A stretch of 33,227 nt of DNA from Mycobacteriales bacterium (GTDB lineage Bacteria; Actinomycetota; Actinomycetes; Mycobacteriales; QHCD01). Below, one piece after another: positions 15,352 to 24,460 of this stretch. Location: assembly GCA_036497565.1 (NCBI GenBank), contig DASXJE010000091.1, positions 1 through 33,227 of the forward strand, read 5' to 3'. A program made the translations under genes and the position numbers. The first letter of the stretch is position 1; the number at the start of each line of letters is the position of its first letter. The notes under the pieces were generated by a model. The model was not told the origin of the DNA. It ran no database searches and saw nothing but the letters and a program-made list of their open reading frames with translations.

Positions 15352-15361
15352 GGTCGCAGCC
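15337..15361. terminator. Perfect bidirectional hairpin between PhyH and esterase genes
   Basis: The arms GGCTGCGACC (15337-15346) and GGTCGCAGCC (15352-15361) pair perfectly over 10 bp around the loop GCTGA. The loop contains the PhyH stop codon (15349-15351). The element lies between convergent genes 22 nt apart and has no strong U-run on either side. It probably ends transcripts from both directions. Confidence 0.75.
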
Positions 15362-15373
15362 CCCGATCCGGAC

Positions 15374-16330
15374 TCAGCCGAGGAGCTTGCGCAGGAAACC
15401 CAGTCGGGCCTCCGCCTGGAACATCGCGCCGCCCTCGTGGCCGTTGAACCACCACTCGCGGATGTCCTTCGGCCCCGCGTAGTGGTTGTAGGCCGCGTAG
15501 ACGGTGGACGGCGGGCAGATCTCGTCCATCATCCCGACCGAGAAGAGGCTGGCCGCGTTGGCGCGCGCCGCGAAGTTGACGCCGTCGAAGTAGGACAGCG
15601 TGCGGAACACCTGATCGGTGCGCTGTGGGTGCTTGGCGCAGAAGCGCACGATCTCTTCGTACGGCGCCTTGTCGGTGATCTCGCTGGCCCGGCGGTAGTG
15701 ACACAGGAACGGCACATCGGGCAGCGCGCCGAGCACGTCGGGCACCAGCCCCGCCGCGGCGAGCGTCAGCCCGCCGCCCTGGCTGCCGCCGGCGACCACG
15801 ATCTTGCCCGGGTCGACCGCGGGGTGTGACCGGGCGGCCTCTACGGCGCGGGCGGCGTCGCTCATCAGCCGCCGGTAGTAGTAGGTCTCGGGGTCGAGGA
15901 CGCCGTCGGTCATGAAGCCGGCGACATGCGGGCTGCCGGGCTGCGCGTGGGCGTCGCCGGTGTCGCCGCCCTGCCCGCGGGTGTCCATGACGAAGTTCGC
16001 GTAGCCGGCGGCGCTGTAGAGCAGGTGGTCGTAGACGAGCCCGCGCCCGCCGCTGTAGCCGATGTACTCCACCACGCAGGGCAGAGGCTCGGTCCGGTGC
16101 CTCGGCAGGATGAGCCAGCCGCGCACCGGCTCGCCATTCCAGCCCGCGAAGGTCACGTCGAAGGTGTCCACCGTGCTCAGCTCACCGTCGTACGGCGTGA
16201 ACTGCGCGGCCAGCGGATGGCTCCGCACCTGCTCCAAGGTGCGTTGCCAGAAGGCGTCGAAGTCGCTCGGCTCGGTGCGGTCCGGATGGTAGGCGCGCAG
16301 TTTCTCCGGGGTCATGTCGAACAACGGCAT
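15374..16330 (-). CDS. Acetyl-xylan esterase / cephalosporin-C deacetylase family protein (Axe1-like, CE7-type)
   Basis: A 318-residue alpha/beta-hydrolase without a signal peptide, so probably cytoplasmic as in other CE7-type enzymes that deacetylate imported oligosaccharides. The N-terminus FDMTPEKLRAYHPDRTEPSDFDAFW is typical. The family motif RGQGGD is at about 118-123, the nucleophile is S183 in GGSQGGG, the acid is D269 in GMMDEICPP and the base is H298 in NGHEGG. All three catalytic residues are present and the length is normal. GAGGAGA lies just before the ATG. The gene lies 22 nt after the GH172-type gene and is the last of the leftward pentose operon. Xylan-derived acetylated sugars are plausible substrates. 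Confidence 0.92.
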   Translation of the reverse strand: MPLFDMTPEKLRAYHPDRTEPSDFDAFWQRTLEQVRSHPLAAQFTPYDGELSTVDTFDVTFAGWNGEPVRGWLILPRHRTEPLPCVVEYIGYSGGRGLVYDHLLYSAAGYANFVMDTRGQGGDTGDAHAQPGSPHVAGFMTDGVLDPETYYYRRLMSDAARAVEAARSHPAVDPGKIVVAGGSQGGGLTLAAAGLVPDVLGALPDVPFLCHYRRASEITDKAPYEEIVRFCAKHPQRTDQVFRTLSYFDGVNFAARANAASLFSVGMMDEICPPSTVYAAYNHYAGPKDIREWWFNGHEGGAMFQAEARLGFLRKLLG

Positions 16331-16352
16331 CTCGGTCTCCTCGGGTGGGCGG

Positions 16353-17432
<1,080 letters not shown>

Positions 17433-17475
17433 CAACAGGCCTTTCGGTAGTGGTGACGGGCGGGTAGGGCGAGGA

Positions 17476-18480
17476 TCAGTCGCCGGAGGAGAAGGCGGCG
17501 TCGAAGGCAGCCGCCGGCTTGTCGAAGGCGAGCTTGCGCAGGAACTCCAGCGACTCCGGCGCGCCGAGCTCGCGGTCCATGCCGGCGTCCTCCCACTCGA
17601 CCGAGATGGGGCCGTCGTACTCGATCGCGTTGAGCATCCGGAAGCACGCCTCCCAGGGGACGTCGCCGTGCCCGACCGAGACGAAGTCCCAGCCACGACG
17701 CGGATCGGCCCAGGGCAGGTGCGAGGAGAGCCGCCCGTTGCGGCCGTTGAGCTGCTTCTTCGACTCCTTGCAGTCCACGTGGTAGATGCGGTCGCGGAAG
17801 TCCCAGAGGAAGCCGACCGGGTCGAGGTCCTGCCACATGAAGTGGCTGGGGTCGAAGTTGAGCCCGAACGCCGGCCGGTGCCCGATCGCCTCGAGGGTGC
17901 GGACGGTGGTCCAGTAGTCGTAGGCGATCTCGCTGGGGTGCACCTCGTGCGCGAACCGCACGCCGACCTCGTCGAAGACATCGAGGATCGGGTTCCACCG
18001 GTCGGCGAAGTCCTGGTAGCCGCGCTCGATCATCGCGTCCGGGGTGGGCGGGAACATCGCCACCGTGTACCAGATCGAGGAGCCGGTGAAGCCGATCACG
18101 GTCTTCACGCCGAACTTCGCCGCCGCCCGGGCGGTGTCCTTGATCTCCTGGGCGGCCCGCTGCCGCACGCCCTCCGGCTCGCCGTCACCCCAGATGCGGG
18201 CCGGCAGGATGTCCTTGTGCCGCTCGTCGATCGGGTTGTCGCAGACGGCCTGTCCGACGAGGTGGCAGGAGATCGCCCAGCAGTCCAGCCCGTACTTCTT
18301 CAGCATGGCCCGCTTGTCGTCGACGTAGTTGTCGTCGGCGAGCGCCTTGTCGACCTCGAAATGGTCGCCCCAGCAGGCGATTTCGAGTCCCTCATAACCC
18401 CAGGACGAGGCCAGCTGGCAGACCTTCTCGAAGGGCAGGTCGGCCCACTGGCCGGTGAACAACGTGAACGGTCGAGGCAT
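17476..18480 (-). CDS. Sugar phosphate isomerase/epimerase family protein (TIM barrel)
   Basis: A 334-residue AP-endonuclease-2-type TIM barrel, as in IolE, IolH and related sugar isomerases. Barrel motifs are [17 protein letters not shown] (about 25-41), [11 protein letters not shown] (about 123-133), FAHEVHPSE (177-184 region) and [12 protein letters not shown] (205-216), followed by IYHVDCKES (232-240) and [11 protein letters not shown] (292-302). The likely metal ligands E179, D210, H213 and E295 are present. Such proteins act with Gfo/Idh/MocA dehydrogenases on free or oxidised sugars in the cytoplasm, and such a dehydrogenase is in the same operon. AAAGGAG lies 8 nt before the ATG at 18480, and xylA ends 17 nt upstream. 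Whether it isomerises, epimerises or dehydrates is unknown. Confidence 0.9.
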   Translation of the reverse strand: MPRPFTLFTGQWADLPFEKVCQLASSWGYEGLEIACWGDHFEVDKALADDNYVDDKRAMLKKYGLDCWAISCHLVGQAVCDNPIDERHKDILPARIWGDGEPEGVRQRAAQEIKDTARAAAKFGVKTVIGFTGSSIWYTVAMFPPTPDAMIERGYQDFADRWNPILDVFDEVGVRFAHEVHPSEIAYDYWTTVRTLEAIGHRPAFGLNFDPSHFMWQDLDPVGFLWDFRDRIYHVDCKESKKQLNGRNGRLSSHLPWADPRRGWDFVSVGHGDVPWEACFRMLNAIEYDGPISVEWEDAGMDRELGAPESLEFLRKLAFDKPAAAFDAAFSSGD

Positions 18481-18497
18481 CGAATTTCTCCTTTACG

Positions 18498-19658
18498 TCA
18501 GCGGACGCCGAACAGGTGGTCAAGGGCGAGCTGGTCGAGCCGCTCGTAGTGCATGCCGCGCTCGCCGGCCTTCTCGACGTCGAACGACGTGTCGTCGCGC
18601 AGCGCGGCGAGCGACTCCCCCTTGTCCAGGGTGGAATCCTTCAGGGCGGTGACGCGCGAGGCGGCCAGTGCCTCGGCGACCTCGGGGTCGGCCCGGAAGG
18701 CCGCCGCCCGGTCGGCGAGGATCAGGTAGGTACGCATGCACGCCGCGGCCGACTCCCACACACCCGAGATGTCCTCGGTGCGCGGCGGCTTGAAGTCGAA
18801 GTGCCGCGGGCCGGTGTACCCGCCGGTCTCGAGCAGGTCGACCAGGAAGAACGCGCTCTTCACGTCGGCCGCGCCGAAGCGCAGGTCCTGGTCGTACTTC
18901 ATCCCGTGCTGACCGTTGAGGTCGATGTGGAAGAGCTTGCCCGACCACAACGCCTCCCCGACGCTGTGTACGACGTTGAGCCCGGCCATCGTCTCGTGCC
19001 CGACCTCCGGGTTGACGCCGACCATCTCCGGGTGGTCGAGCTGCTCGATGAAGGCGAGCACGTGGCCGACCGTCGGCAGGAAAATGTCGCCGCGCGGCTC
19101 GTTGGGCTTCGGCTCCAGGGCGAGCCGCATGTCGTAGCCCTGCTCGCGGATGTACGCACAGAGGGCGTTGATCGCCTCCCGGTAGCGGTCGTACGCCGCG
19201 AGCACGTCGGTCGCGGCGTCGCTCTCCGAGCCCTCCCGGCCGCCCCAGCAGACGTAGGTCTTGGCGCCGAGCTCGGCCGCGAGGTCGATGTTGCGCAGCG
19301 TCTTGCCGATCGAGTAGCGCCGGATGTCGCGGTCGTTGGCGGTGAAGGCGCCGTCCTTGAAGACCGGGTGGAAGAACAGGTTGGTCGTCAGCATCGGCGT
19401 CGTCATGCCGGTTTCATCCAGCGCCTTGCGGAACCGCGTGATGCACTTCTGGCGTTCGGCGTCGGTGGCGCCGAACGGGATCAGGTCGTTGTCGTGGAAC
19501 GTCACCCCGGCGGCACCGAGCTCGGCCAGCCGGTTGACCGACTCGACCGGGTCGAGCGGCGGCCGCACGGCCGTGCCGAACGGGTCGACGCCCTGCCAGC
19601 CGACGGTCCACAGTCCGAAGGTGAACCGGTCGGCCTTGGTCGGTTGGTAGTCACTCAT
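18498..19658 (-). CDS. xylA: Xylose isomerase
   Basis: A 386-residue class I xylose isomerase of the actinobacterial length, interconverting D-xylose and D-xylulose in the cytoplasm. The catalytic H55 and D58 lie in [13 protein letters not shown]182 and K184 lie in [17 protein letters not shown]218 and H221 lie in [13 protein letters not shown]. The metal residues D246, D256 and D258 lie in [20 protein letters not shown], and D288 in RHFDFKPPR. All expected active-site and metal residues are visible. It lies 47 nt after the dehydrogenase gene and 17 nt before the TIM-barrel isomerase gene. Its partner kinase, XylB, is encoded upstream beyond the ROK regulator gene. Confidence 0.97.
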   Translation of the reverse strand: MSDYQPTKADRFTFGLWTVGWQGVDPFGTAVRPPLDPVESVNRLAELGAAGVTFHDNDLIPFGATDAERQKCITRFRKALDETGMTTPMLTTNLFFHPVFKDGAFTANDRDIRRYSIGKTLRNIDLAAELGAKTYVCWGGREGSESDAATDVLAAYDRYREAINALCAYIREQGYDMRLALEPKPNEPRGDIFLPTVGHVLAFIEQLDHPEMVGVNPEVGHETMAGLNVVHSVGEALWSGKLFHIDLNGQHGMKYDQDLRFGAADVKSAFFLVDLLETGGYTGPRHFDFKPPRTEDISGVWESAAACMRTYLILADRAAAFRADPEVAEALAASRVTALKDSTLDKGESLAALRDDTSFDVEKAGERGMHYERLDQLALDHLFGVR

Positions 19659-19705
19659 CGAGGTTCAGCTCCCAGGTGTCGGAGTCGTGGTCTTCGAGGT
19701 CAGGC

Positions 19706-20878
19706 TCATACGTCGTCGACGGCCGTCCAGACCGAGTCGGCCGATGCGCTCCGGCCGACCGCGTCGAGCACGAGTTGCACCCGAAGGCCGTCGACGAAGC
19801 TGGGCTCCGGGTCGGTGCCCTCGCCGACCGCGGCGAGGAAGTCGCGCATCTCGTGGGTGAAGCTGTGCTCGTAGCCGATGATGTGGCCCGGCGGCCACCA
19901 GGCGGCGAGGTAGGGGTGGGTCGGCTCGGTGACCAGGATGCGGCGGAAGCCGGCCTCGGCCGGGTCGAGGCTCGCGTCGTAGAACTCCAACTCGTTCAGC
20001 CGCTCGAGGTCGAAGACGACCGAACCGCCGTCGCCGTTGATCTCCAGCCGCAGGCCGTTCTTGCGGCCCTGCGCGAAGCGGGTCGCCTCGAAGGTCGCGA
20101 CCGCACCGCCACCGAGGCGGGCGAGGAAGAGCGCGGCGTCATCGACGGTGACCTGCCCGCGGGCGTCGGCGGATCCGGTCGCCGCCAGCCCGCCGCTCAC
20201 CGATTCCGGCAGCGGCCGCTCACCGATGAAGGTTTCGGTCAACGCCGAGACCCCGGTGATGTGCTGCCCGGTCACGTACTGCGTCATGTCGACGATGTGC
20301 GCACCCAGGTCGCCGAGCGCGCCGGAACCGGCCTGGTCGGCCTGCAGCCGCCAGGTCAGGGGAAAGTCGGGATCGATGATCCAGTCCTGCAGGTACGCCG
20401 CCCGCACGTGCCGGATCGTGCCGAGCCGGCCGTCGGCGACCAGCTGCCGCATGAAGGCCACCGCGGGCACCCGGCGGTAGTTGAAGCCGACCATCGACCG
20501 CACGCCCTGGGCCTGCGCCCGCGTCGCGGCCTCCACCATCGCGCGCGCCTCCGGCACGGTGTTGGCCAGCGGCTTCTCGCACACCACGTGCTTGCCCGCG
20601 TCGAGCGCGGCGATCGAGATCTCGGCGTGGCTCGAGCCCGGCGTACACACGTCTACCAGGCCGACGTCGTCGCGTTTGAGCAACGCCCGCCAGTCGGTCT
20701 CCGTCGACGCCCAGCCCATCGTCTTCGCCGCGGTCTGCACCGCCTCGCGATTGCGGCCGCAGATCGCGGTCATGTCGGCCTCGACCGGCAGGTCGAAGAA
20801 CCGGTTGACGGTGCGCCAGGCCTGCGAGTGCACGGCTCCCATGAACGAATAGCCGACCAGGCCTACTCCGAGACGCAT
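19706..20878 (-). CDS. Gfo/Idh/MocA family NAD(P)-dependent oxidoreductase
   Basis: A 390-residue sugar or inositol dehydrogenase-like enzyme. The Rossmann start GVGLVGYSFMGAVHSQAW (4-21) has the G-x-G-x2-G-type cofactor loop with Y in place of one small residue. The catalytic-lysine motif is EKPLANT (101-107, K102), followed by GFNYRRVPAVAFM and GDLGAHIVDMTQYV, the last carrying the usual histidine. The C-terminal domain ends with WWPPGHIIGYEHSFTHEMRDFL. Related proteins oxidise sugars, sugar acids or inositols. GAGGAG lies 7 nt before the ATG at 20878; an in-frame extension upstream overlaps the ROK gene and was not used. The location between the ROK and xylA genes supports a pentose or related substrate. 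Confidence 0.92.
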   Translation of the reverse strand: MRLGVGLVGYSFMGAVHSQAWRTVNRFFDLPVEADMTAICGRNREAVQTAAKTMGWASTETDWRALLKRDDVGLVDVCTPGSSHAEISIAALDAGKHVVCEKPLANTVPEARAMVEAATRAQAQGVRSMVGFNYRRVPAVAFMRQLVADGRLGTIRHVRAAYLQDWIIDPDFPLTWRLQADQAGSGALGDLGAHIVDMTQYVTGQHITGVSALTETFIGERPLPESVSGGLAATGSADARGQVTVDDAALFLARLGGGAVATFEATRFAQGRKNGLRLEINGDGGSVVFDLERLNELEFYDASLDPAEAGFRRILVTEPTHPYLAAWWPPGHIIGYEHSFTHEMRDFLAAVGEGTDPEPSFVDGLRVQLVLDAVGRSASADSVWTAVDDV

Positions 20879-20916
20879 GTGCGGGCTCCTCACTGTCGTT
20901 GCATCAGGGTCGTTGT

Positions 20917-22221
20917 CTAGGCGGATTGGGACGTGGCACCGGTGGACGAAGACACCGCGGCCGGATTGTCGAGCACCTGCTCGACGACCAGACCGGCGGC
21001 CCCCCGGACCGCCGCGTCGAACCCGAGGGCCGACGCGGTCACCCGGCACCCGGCTGCGTCGCCGGCCAAGGCGAGCCGGGTCAGCTCCCGCGTCACGATG
21101 GGCACGATCCGGTCGGCGGCGCGGGCGAAGTAACCGCCGAGCACCAGTGCTTTCGGGTTGAAGAGGTTCACCAGGATCGCCGCGCCCACCGCGAGCCAGC
21201 GGCCGACGTCGTCGAAGGCACCGGCCGCGCGGGCGTCGCCGGCGGCGGCGCGGGTCACGACCTCGGCCAGCCGCTCCTCCGGATCGCGCGACGGGTCGAT
21301 CGGGCGGTCACCGCCGGCCAGCGCGATCAGCCGGGCGAAGCCGATGGTGGTCTCCCAGCAGCCGACCCGACCGCAGCCGCACCTGGTGCCGGCCGGGTCG
21401 ACCGGCATGTGCCCGACCTCACCGGAAAAACCGTCCGCGCCGCGCAGCAGCCGGCGGTCGACGATCACGCCGCCGCCGACGCCGATCTCGCCACTGACGT
21501 AGACCAGATGCGACGTTCCCGCCTCGGCTCCCTGCCAGTATTCGGCGAGCGCCGCGAGGTTGGCTTCGTTCTCGACCCGCACCGGGACGTCGTCGACGCC
21601 CAGCGCCGCCGCGATCCGCGCGCCCACCGGTACGTCGGACCAGTGCAGGTTGGGCGCGAGGACGACCTGACCGGCGGCGACGTCGACCAGACCCGGGACC
21701 GCGACGGTCACCCCGATCGGCCGCGCGCCGGCGCGGGACATCGCGGCGAGCGCGGACCGGCCCATCCCGGCCAGCCGGCGGAGGACGACGGCCGGCGTAT
21801 GCGCGACCGCGTCGAAGCTCACCCGCCGGTCGACGAGCACCCGCCCGGCGAGATCGGTGGCGTAGGTGGCGAGGTAGTCGACGTTGACCTCGAGGCCGAG
21901 CACGCCGAGCCCGGCGCCGTCGAGTTCGATCAGCTGCGCCGGTCGGCCGACCACACCCTCGACGCGGCGGCCGGTCTCGCGGATCAGCCCGCGCGCCATG
22001 AGTTCGCCGACCAGGCTCGAGACGGTCGCCTTGTTGAGGGCGGTCTCGGCGGCGATGGCGGCCCGGGAGCGGGGGCCGTGATCGTGCAGCCGGCGCAGCA
22101 CCAGCGAAAGGTTGTTACGGCGTACTGCCGCGGAGTCCGATCGGCCGCCGGGATCGTTCGTGGCCGCGGCGCGCTGCAGCCCGGACGGCCGAGGAGCGTC
22201 GTACTGCCCGCTCCGACCCAT
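20917..22221 (-). CDS. ROK family transcriptional regulator (XylR/NagC type)
   Basis: A 434-residue regulator. The winged helix-turn-helix is at about residues 33-98 (RRLHDHGPRSRAAIAAETALNK then ATVSSLVGELMARGLI). The ROK sugar-kinase-fold domain has VENEANLAALAEYW (about 216-229) and SGEIGVGGGVIVDR. The zinc site follows in GEVGHMPVDPAGTRCGCGRVGCWE, with H271, C281, C283 and C288. Family members repress sugar genes until a sugar binds. Being first in the operon with xylA, and near xylB, makes xylose or xyloside sensing likely. CGGAGG lies 9 nt before the ATG at 22221. Longer in-frame starts would pass through the inverted-repeat element and were rejected. Confidence 0.92.
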   Translation of the reverse strand: MGRSGQYDAPRPSGLQRAAATNDPGGRSDSAAVRRNNLSLVLRRLHDHGPRSRAAIAAETALNKATVSSLVGELMARGLIRETGRRVEGVVGRPAQLIELDGAGLGVLGLEVNVDYLATYATDLAGRVLVDRRVSFDAVAHTPAVVLRRLAGMGRSALAAMSRAGARPIGVTVAVPGLVDVAAGQVVLAPNLHWSDVPVGARIAAALGVDDVPVRVENEANLAALAEYWQGAEAGTSHLVYVSGEIGVGGGVIVDRRLLRGADGFSGEVGHMPVDPAGTRCGCGRVGCWETTIGFARLIALAGGDRPIDPSRDPEERLAEVVTRAAAGDARAAGAFDDVGRWLAVGAAILVNLFNPKALVLGGYFARAADRIVPIVTRELTRLALAGDAAGCRVTASALGFDAAVRGAAGLVVEQVLDNPAAVSSSTGATSQSA

Positions 22222-22273
22222 CCTGTGGCGCCTCCGCTCACGGTCGCTCGGCCATTTGGTCTGGTGGCCCAAC

Positions 22274-22303
22274 AAACTATGGGGTCGGCGACGACGTACG
22301 CAA
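22274..22303 (-). promoter_or_regulatory. Candidate promoter of the ROK-xylA operon
   Basis: Minus-strand TTGCGT (22303-22298) and TAGTTT (22279-22274) are 18 nt apart, about 53 nt before the ROK start. The -10 matches TANNNT, while the -35 is partial. Sequences around the -10 (ATTTGG...CAACAAA) have weak symmetry and might form an operator for the ROK protein. Evidence is limited to motif and position. Confidence 0.35.
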
Positions 22304-22321
22304 GGCCCGGTCGACCGGCCG

Positions 22322-22411
22322 CCCTGGACAAAACCCACTAGTAGTGGGTTTTGGGCACGTCCCGCGGCGTGTCGCCGTACAAAACCCACTACTAGTGGGT
22401 TTTGTCCAGGG
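22322..22411. repeat. Nested long inverted repeat between xylB and the ROK gene (hairpin element 1)
   Basis: Arms 22322-22353 and 22380-22411 are 32 nt each and perfectly complementary, around a 26-nt spacer. Each arm also contains its own perfect palindrome of 11+1+11 nt (22330-22352 and 22381-22403). In these, AAAACCCACTA faces TAGTGGGTTTT around one G or C. The inner parts (GGGTTTTGGGCACG and CGCCGTACAAAACCC) resemble the centres of the elements at 28808 and 30069. The element could be a double operator, a terminator pair or a dispersed hairpin repeat. Confidence 0.9.
22381..22403 (-). terminator. Likely intrinsic terminator of xylB, inside hairpin element 1
   Basis: Read leftward, the hairpin starts 9 nt after the xylB stop. 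Its stem CCCACTA/TAGTGGG has a one-base apex and is followed by TTTTG, the standard intrinsic-terminator form. The twin palindrome at 22330-22352 could do the same, or act in the other direction. Confidence 0.5.
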
Positions 22412-22412
22412 A

Positions 22413-23816
22413 CTAGTGCGATCTGGTCAAGAGCGGCACCGCGTCATCGCGCACCGACGCGTACGCCGACCGCACGGCGGTCGCCGACGGCGCCTCCGGG
22501 AGGGCCCGCGCGGGGACCGGCCACGCGGGCGGCTCCGCGCCGCCGCCGAGCACCCACGCCGCCTGCCGAGCGGCACCGAGCGCGACGTACTCCCCCGGCT
22601 CGGGTACCTCGACCGGAGCGCCGAAGATCGCCGGTGCCAGTGCCTGCACCGCGAGCGAACGGGCGGCGCCGCCGATCAGCAGCACGCGGCGTACGGCGAC
22701 GCCTTCTGCACGCAGCGCATCGATCCCGTCGGCCAGCCCGCACAGCATCCCCTCCACCGCGGCCCGGGCCAGCCGCGCGGGCGAGGCGTTGCCGCGGGTC
22801 AGCCCGTAGACCAGGCCGCGGGAGTCGGGCAGGTCAGGGGTCCGCTCACCGTCGAGGTAGGGCAGCAGCACCAGCCCGCCGGAGTCGGGCACCGAGGTGG
22901 CCAGCTCGTCGAGGCGGGCCAAATCGACACCGAGCAGCGAGGCGACCGACGAGAGCACCCGCGCGGCGTTGAGCGTGCAGACCAACGGAAGGTAGCGGCC
23001 GGTCGCGTCGGCGAAACCGGCCACCGCACCGCTGGCGTCGCTGGTCGGCGCCTCGGCGACGGCGTACGCCGTCCCGCTGGTGCCGAGGGAGACCACGACG
23101 TCGCCGGCGGCGGCGCCGAGCCCCAGGGCGCCGGCCATGTTGTCGCCGGTCCCCGGCGCGATGCGGGCCCCGGCGGCGGTCTCACCGACCTGTTCGTCCG
23201 GCGCGGCGACCCGCGGCAGGTCGAGGTCGCGGCCGAAGGCGAGCCGGACCAGGTCGCCCCGGTATTCGCCGGTCGCGGGCGAGAAGTAGCCGGTACCCGA
23301 CGCGTCGCCCCGGTCGGTCGTCGGCACCGACGCTCCTGCCGACAGCCGGCCGGTGAGCCAGTCGTGCGGCAGCACCACCCCCGTCGTACGCCGCGCCGAG
23401 TCCGGTTCGTGCTCGGCCAGCCAGCGCAGCTTGGTGACCGTAAAGCTCGCGAGCGGCACCGACCCGACGGCCTCCGCCCACTTCTCCGGCCCGCCGAACT
23501 CCTCGACCAGCGCGGTGGCGGCGGCCGCCGAGCGGGTGTCGTTCCACAACAGGGCCGGGCGGACGACCGCGCCGGACTCGTCGAGGGTGACCATGCCGTG
23601 CTGCTGACCACCCACCGCTATCGCGGCGACCTCGTCGAGCAGCCCGTCCGAGGCCTTGGTCCAGGCCTGCCACCACACCTCGGGGTCGATCTCGGTGGTG
23701 TCGAGGTGCGGTGCCGAGCCGCTGCGCAGCACCGCCCCGGTCTCGGCATCGCACACGAGCACCTTCGTGGACTGGGTCGAGCAGTCGACCCCGGCGACCA
23801 ACGTCATGGCCGCCAT
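22413..23816 (-). CDS. xylB: Xylulokinase
   Basis: A 467-residue FGGY-family kinase that phosphorylates D-xylulose to xylulose 5-phosphate in the cytoplasm. The N-terminal phosphate loop is GVDCSTQSTK (about 9-18). The substrate region has AIAVGGQQHGMVTLDESG and PALLWNDTRSA, including the conserved MV and W-D-R residues. GTGDNMAGALGLGA carries the likely catalytic aspartate. The C-terminal ATP-binding part has LLIGGAARSLAVQALAPAIFG and EYVALGAARQAAWVLGG. The length is normal. Two close in-frame ATGs (23816 and 23807) are both possible; neither has a strong ribosome site. It is read in the same direction as the ROK-xylA operon, but hairpin element 1 separates them. Confidence 0.95.
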   Translation of the reverse strand: MAAMTLVAGVDCSTQSTKVLVCDAETGAVLRSGSAPHLDTTEIDPEVWWQAWTKASDGLLDEVAAIAVGGQQHGMVTLDESGAVVRPALLWNDTRSAAAATALVEEFGGPEKWAEAVGSVPLASFTVTKLRWLAEHEPDSARRTTGVVLPHDWLTGRLSAGASVPTTDRGDASGTGYFSPATGEYRGDLVRLAFGRDLDLPRVAAPDEQVGETAAGARIAPGTGDNMAGALGLGAAAGDVVVSLGTSGTAYAVAEAPTSDASGAVAGFADATGRYLPLVCTLNAARVLSSVASLLGVDLARLDELATSVPDSGGLVLLPYLDGERTPDLPDSRGLVYGLTRGNASPARLARAAVEGMLCGLADGIDALRAEGVAVRRVLLIGGAARSLAVQALAPAIFGAPVEVPEPGEYVALGAARQAAWVLGGGAEPPAWPVPARALPEAPSATAVRSAYASVRDDAVPLLTRSH

Positions 23817-23854
23817 CTTGCCGCGACCGCTCCGCAGCGGGCCAGCCAGTCACT

Positions 23855-23867
23855 GTCCACTGTGGAC
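23855..23867. promoter_or_regulatory. Palindrome upstream of xylB
   Basis: GTCCAC-T-GTGGAC is a perfect 6+1+6 palindrome. It lies in the 58-nt gap between the conserved unknown gene and xylB, 38 nt before the xylB start. It may be an operator for xylB or a short terminator for the upstream operon. The stem is short for a terminator and has no U-run, which slightly favours an operator. Confidence 0.4.
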
Positions 23868-23874
23868 CAGGGAA

Positions 23875-24435
23875 TCATCCGACGGCCGGAAAGGTCTGCT
23901 GCGCCTGCGCAATCAACTCGGCGACCCGCGCCTTCACGTACGCCGAGTCCTGCTCGGTCCCGCGGTCGTAGCGCACCTGCCAGAAGACCCCGTCCCGACC
24001 GGGCACCCGGCGTCCGACGACGCGCACTCCCCCGCCCGGCTCCAGCGGGAAGTGCTCGGAGTAGGCGACGCTGCGGGTGACCCTCGTCCGCACGACCGGC
24101 GGGAGTCCGCGTGGATCGGTCAGCTGCCACCGCAGCGGCGGGCCGTCCTCCACCACCTCGATGTCGGTGCCGGCGGCGGGAACGACCCCCATGTCGGTGG
24201 CGGGGATCACGGCGAACTCCGGGTCGCGCCAGGTCGCCTTGTCGACGCGGTGCCAGCCGAGCCGTCGGCGTCCGGCGGCCCGGTCCTCGACCGGTGGAAC
24301 CGGGAGCCACAGCCCCTTCGGGGTCGCCGCGATCACCGCGTCTCCCTCGGCGGTGGCCCAGGCCAGCACGCGTTCGTCCCGGTCGAGTACGGCGACCACG
24401 TCGGCCGGCGGTTTGTCCCGGCGGAGCCATCTCAT
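23875..24435 (-). CDS. Conserved actinobacterial protein of unknown function
   Basis: A 186-residue protein without a membrane segment or signal peptide. It has a strand-rich first half (VVAVLDRDERVLAWATAEGD, VIAATPKGLWLPVP, RLGWHRVDKATWRDPEF). A conserved-looking second half follows (VVRTRVTRSVAYSEHFPL, GGGVRVVGRRVPGRDGVFWQVRYDRGT) and a closing helix. The pattern resembles a family often encoded beside dnaG in actinobacteria, with a possible PH-like fold; that is recall, not a search. The ATG at 24435 was chosen because the longer frame would overlap dnaG. It lies 25 nt after dnaG and is probably co-transcribed. No function is assigned. Confidence 0.8.
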   Translation of the reverse strand: MRWLRRDKPPADVVAVLDRDERVLAWATAEGDAVIAATPKGLWLPVPPVEDRAAGRRRLGWHRVDKATWRDPEFAVIPATDMGVVPAAGTDIEVVEDGPPLRWQLTDPRGLPPVVRTRVTRSVAYSEHFPLEPGGGVRVVGRRVPGRDGVFWQVRYDRGTEQDSAYVKARVAELIAQAQQTFPAVG

Positions 24436-24460
24436 GCCCGACCCGCCCGCGATCGGCGCA

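Noticed and set aside
22330-22403. CRISPR-like reading of the repeated AAAACCCACTA palindromes
   Set aside because: There are only two copies in inverted orientation with one spacer and no cas gene; an inverted repeat explains them fully.
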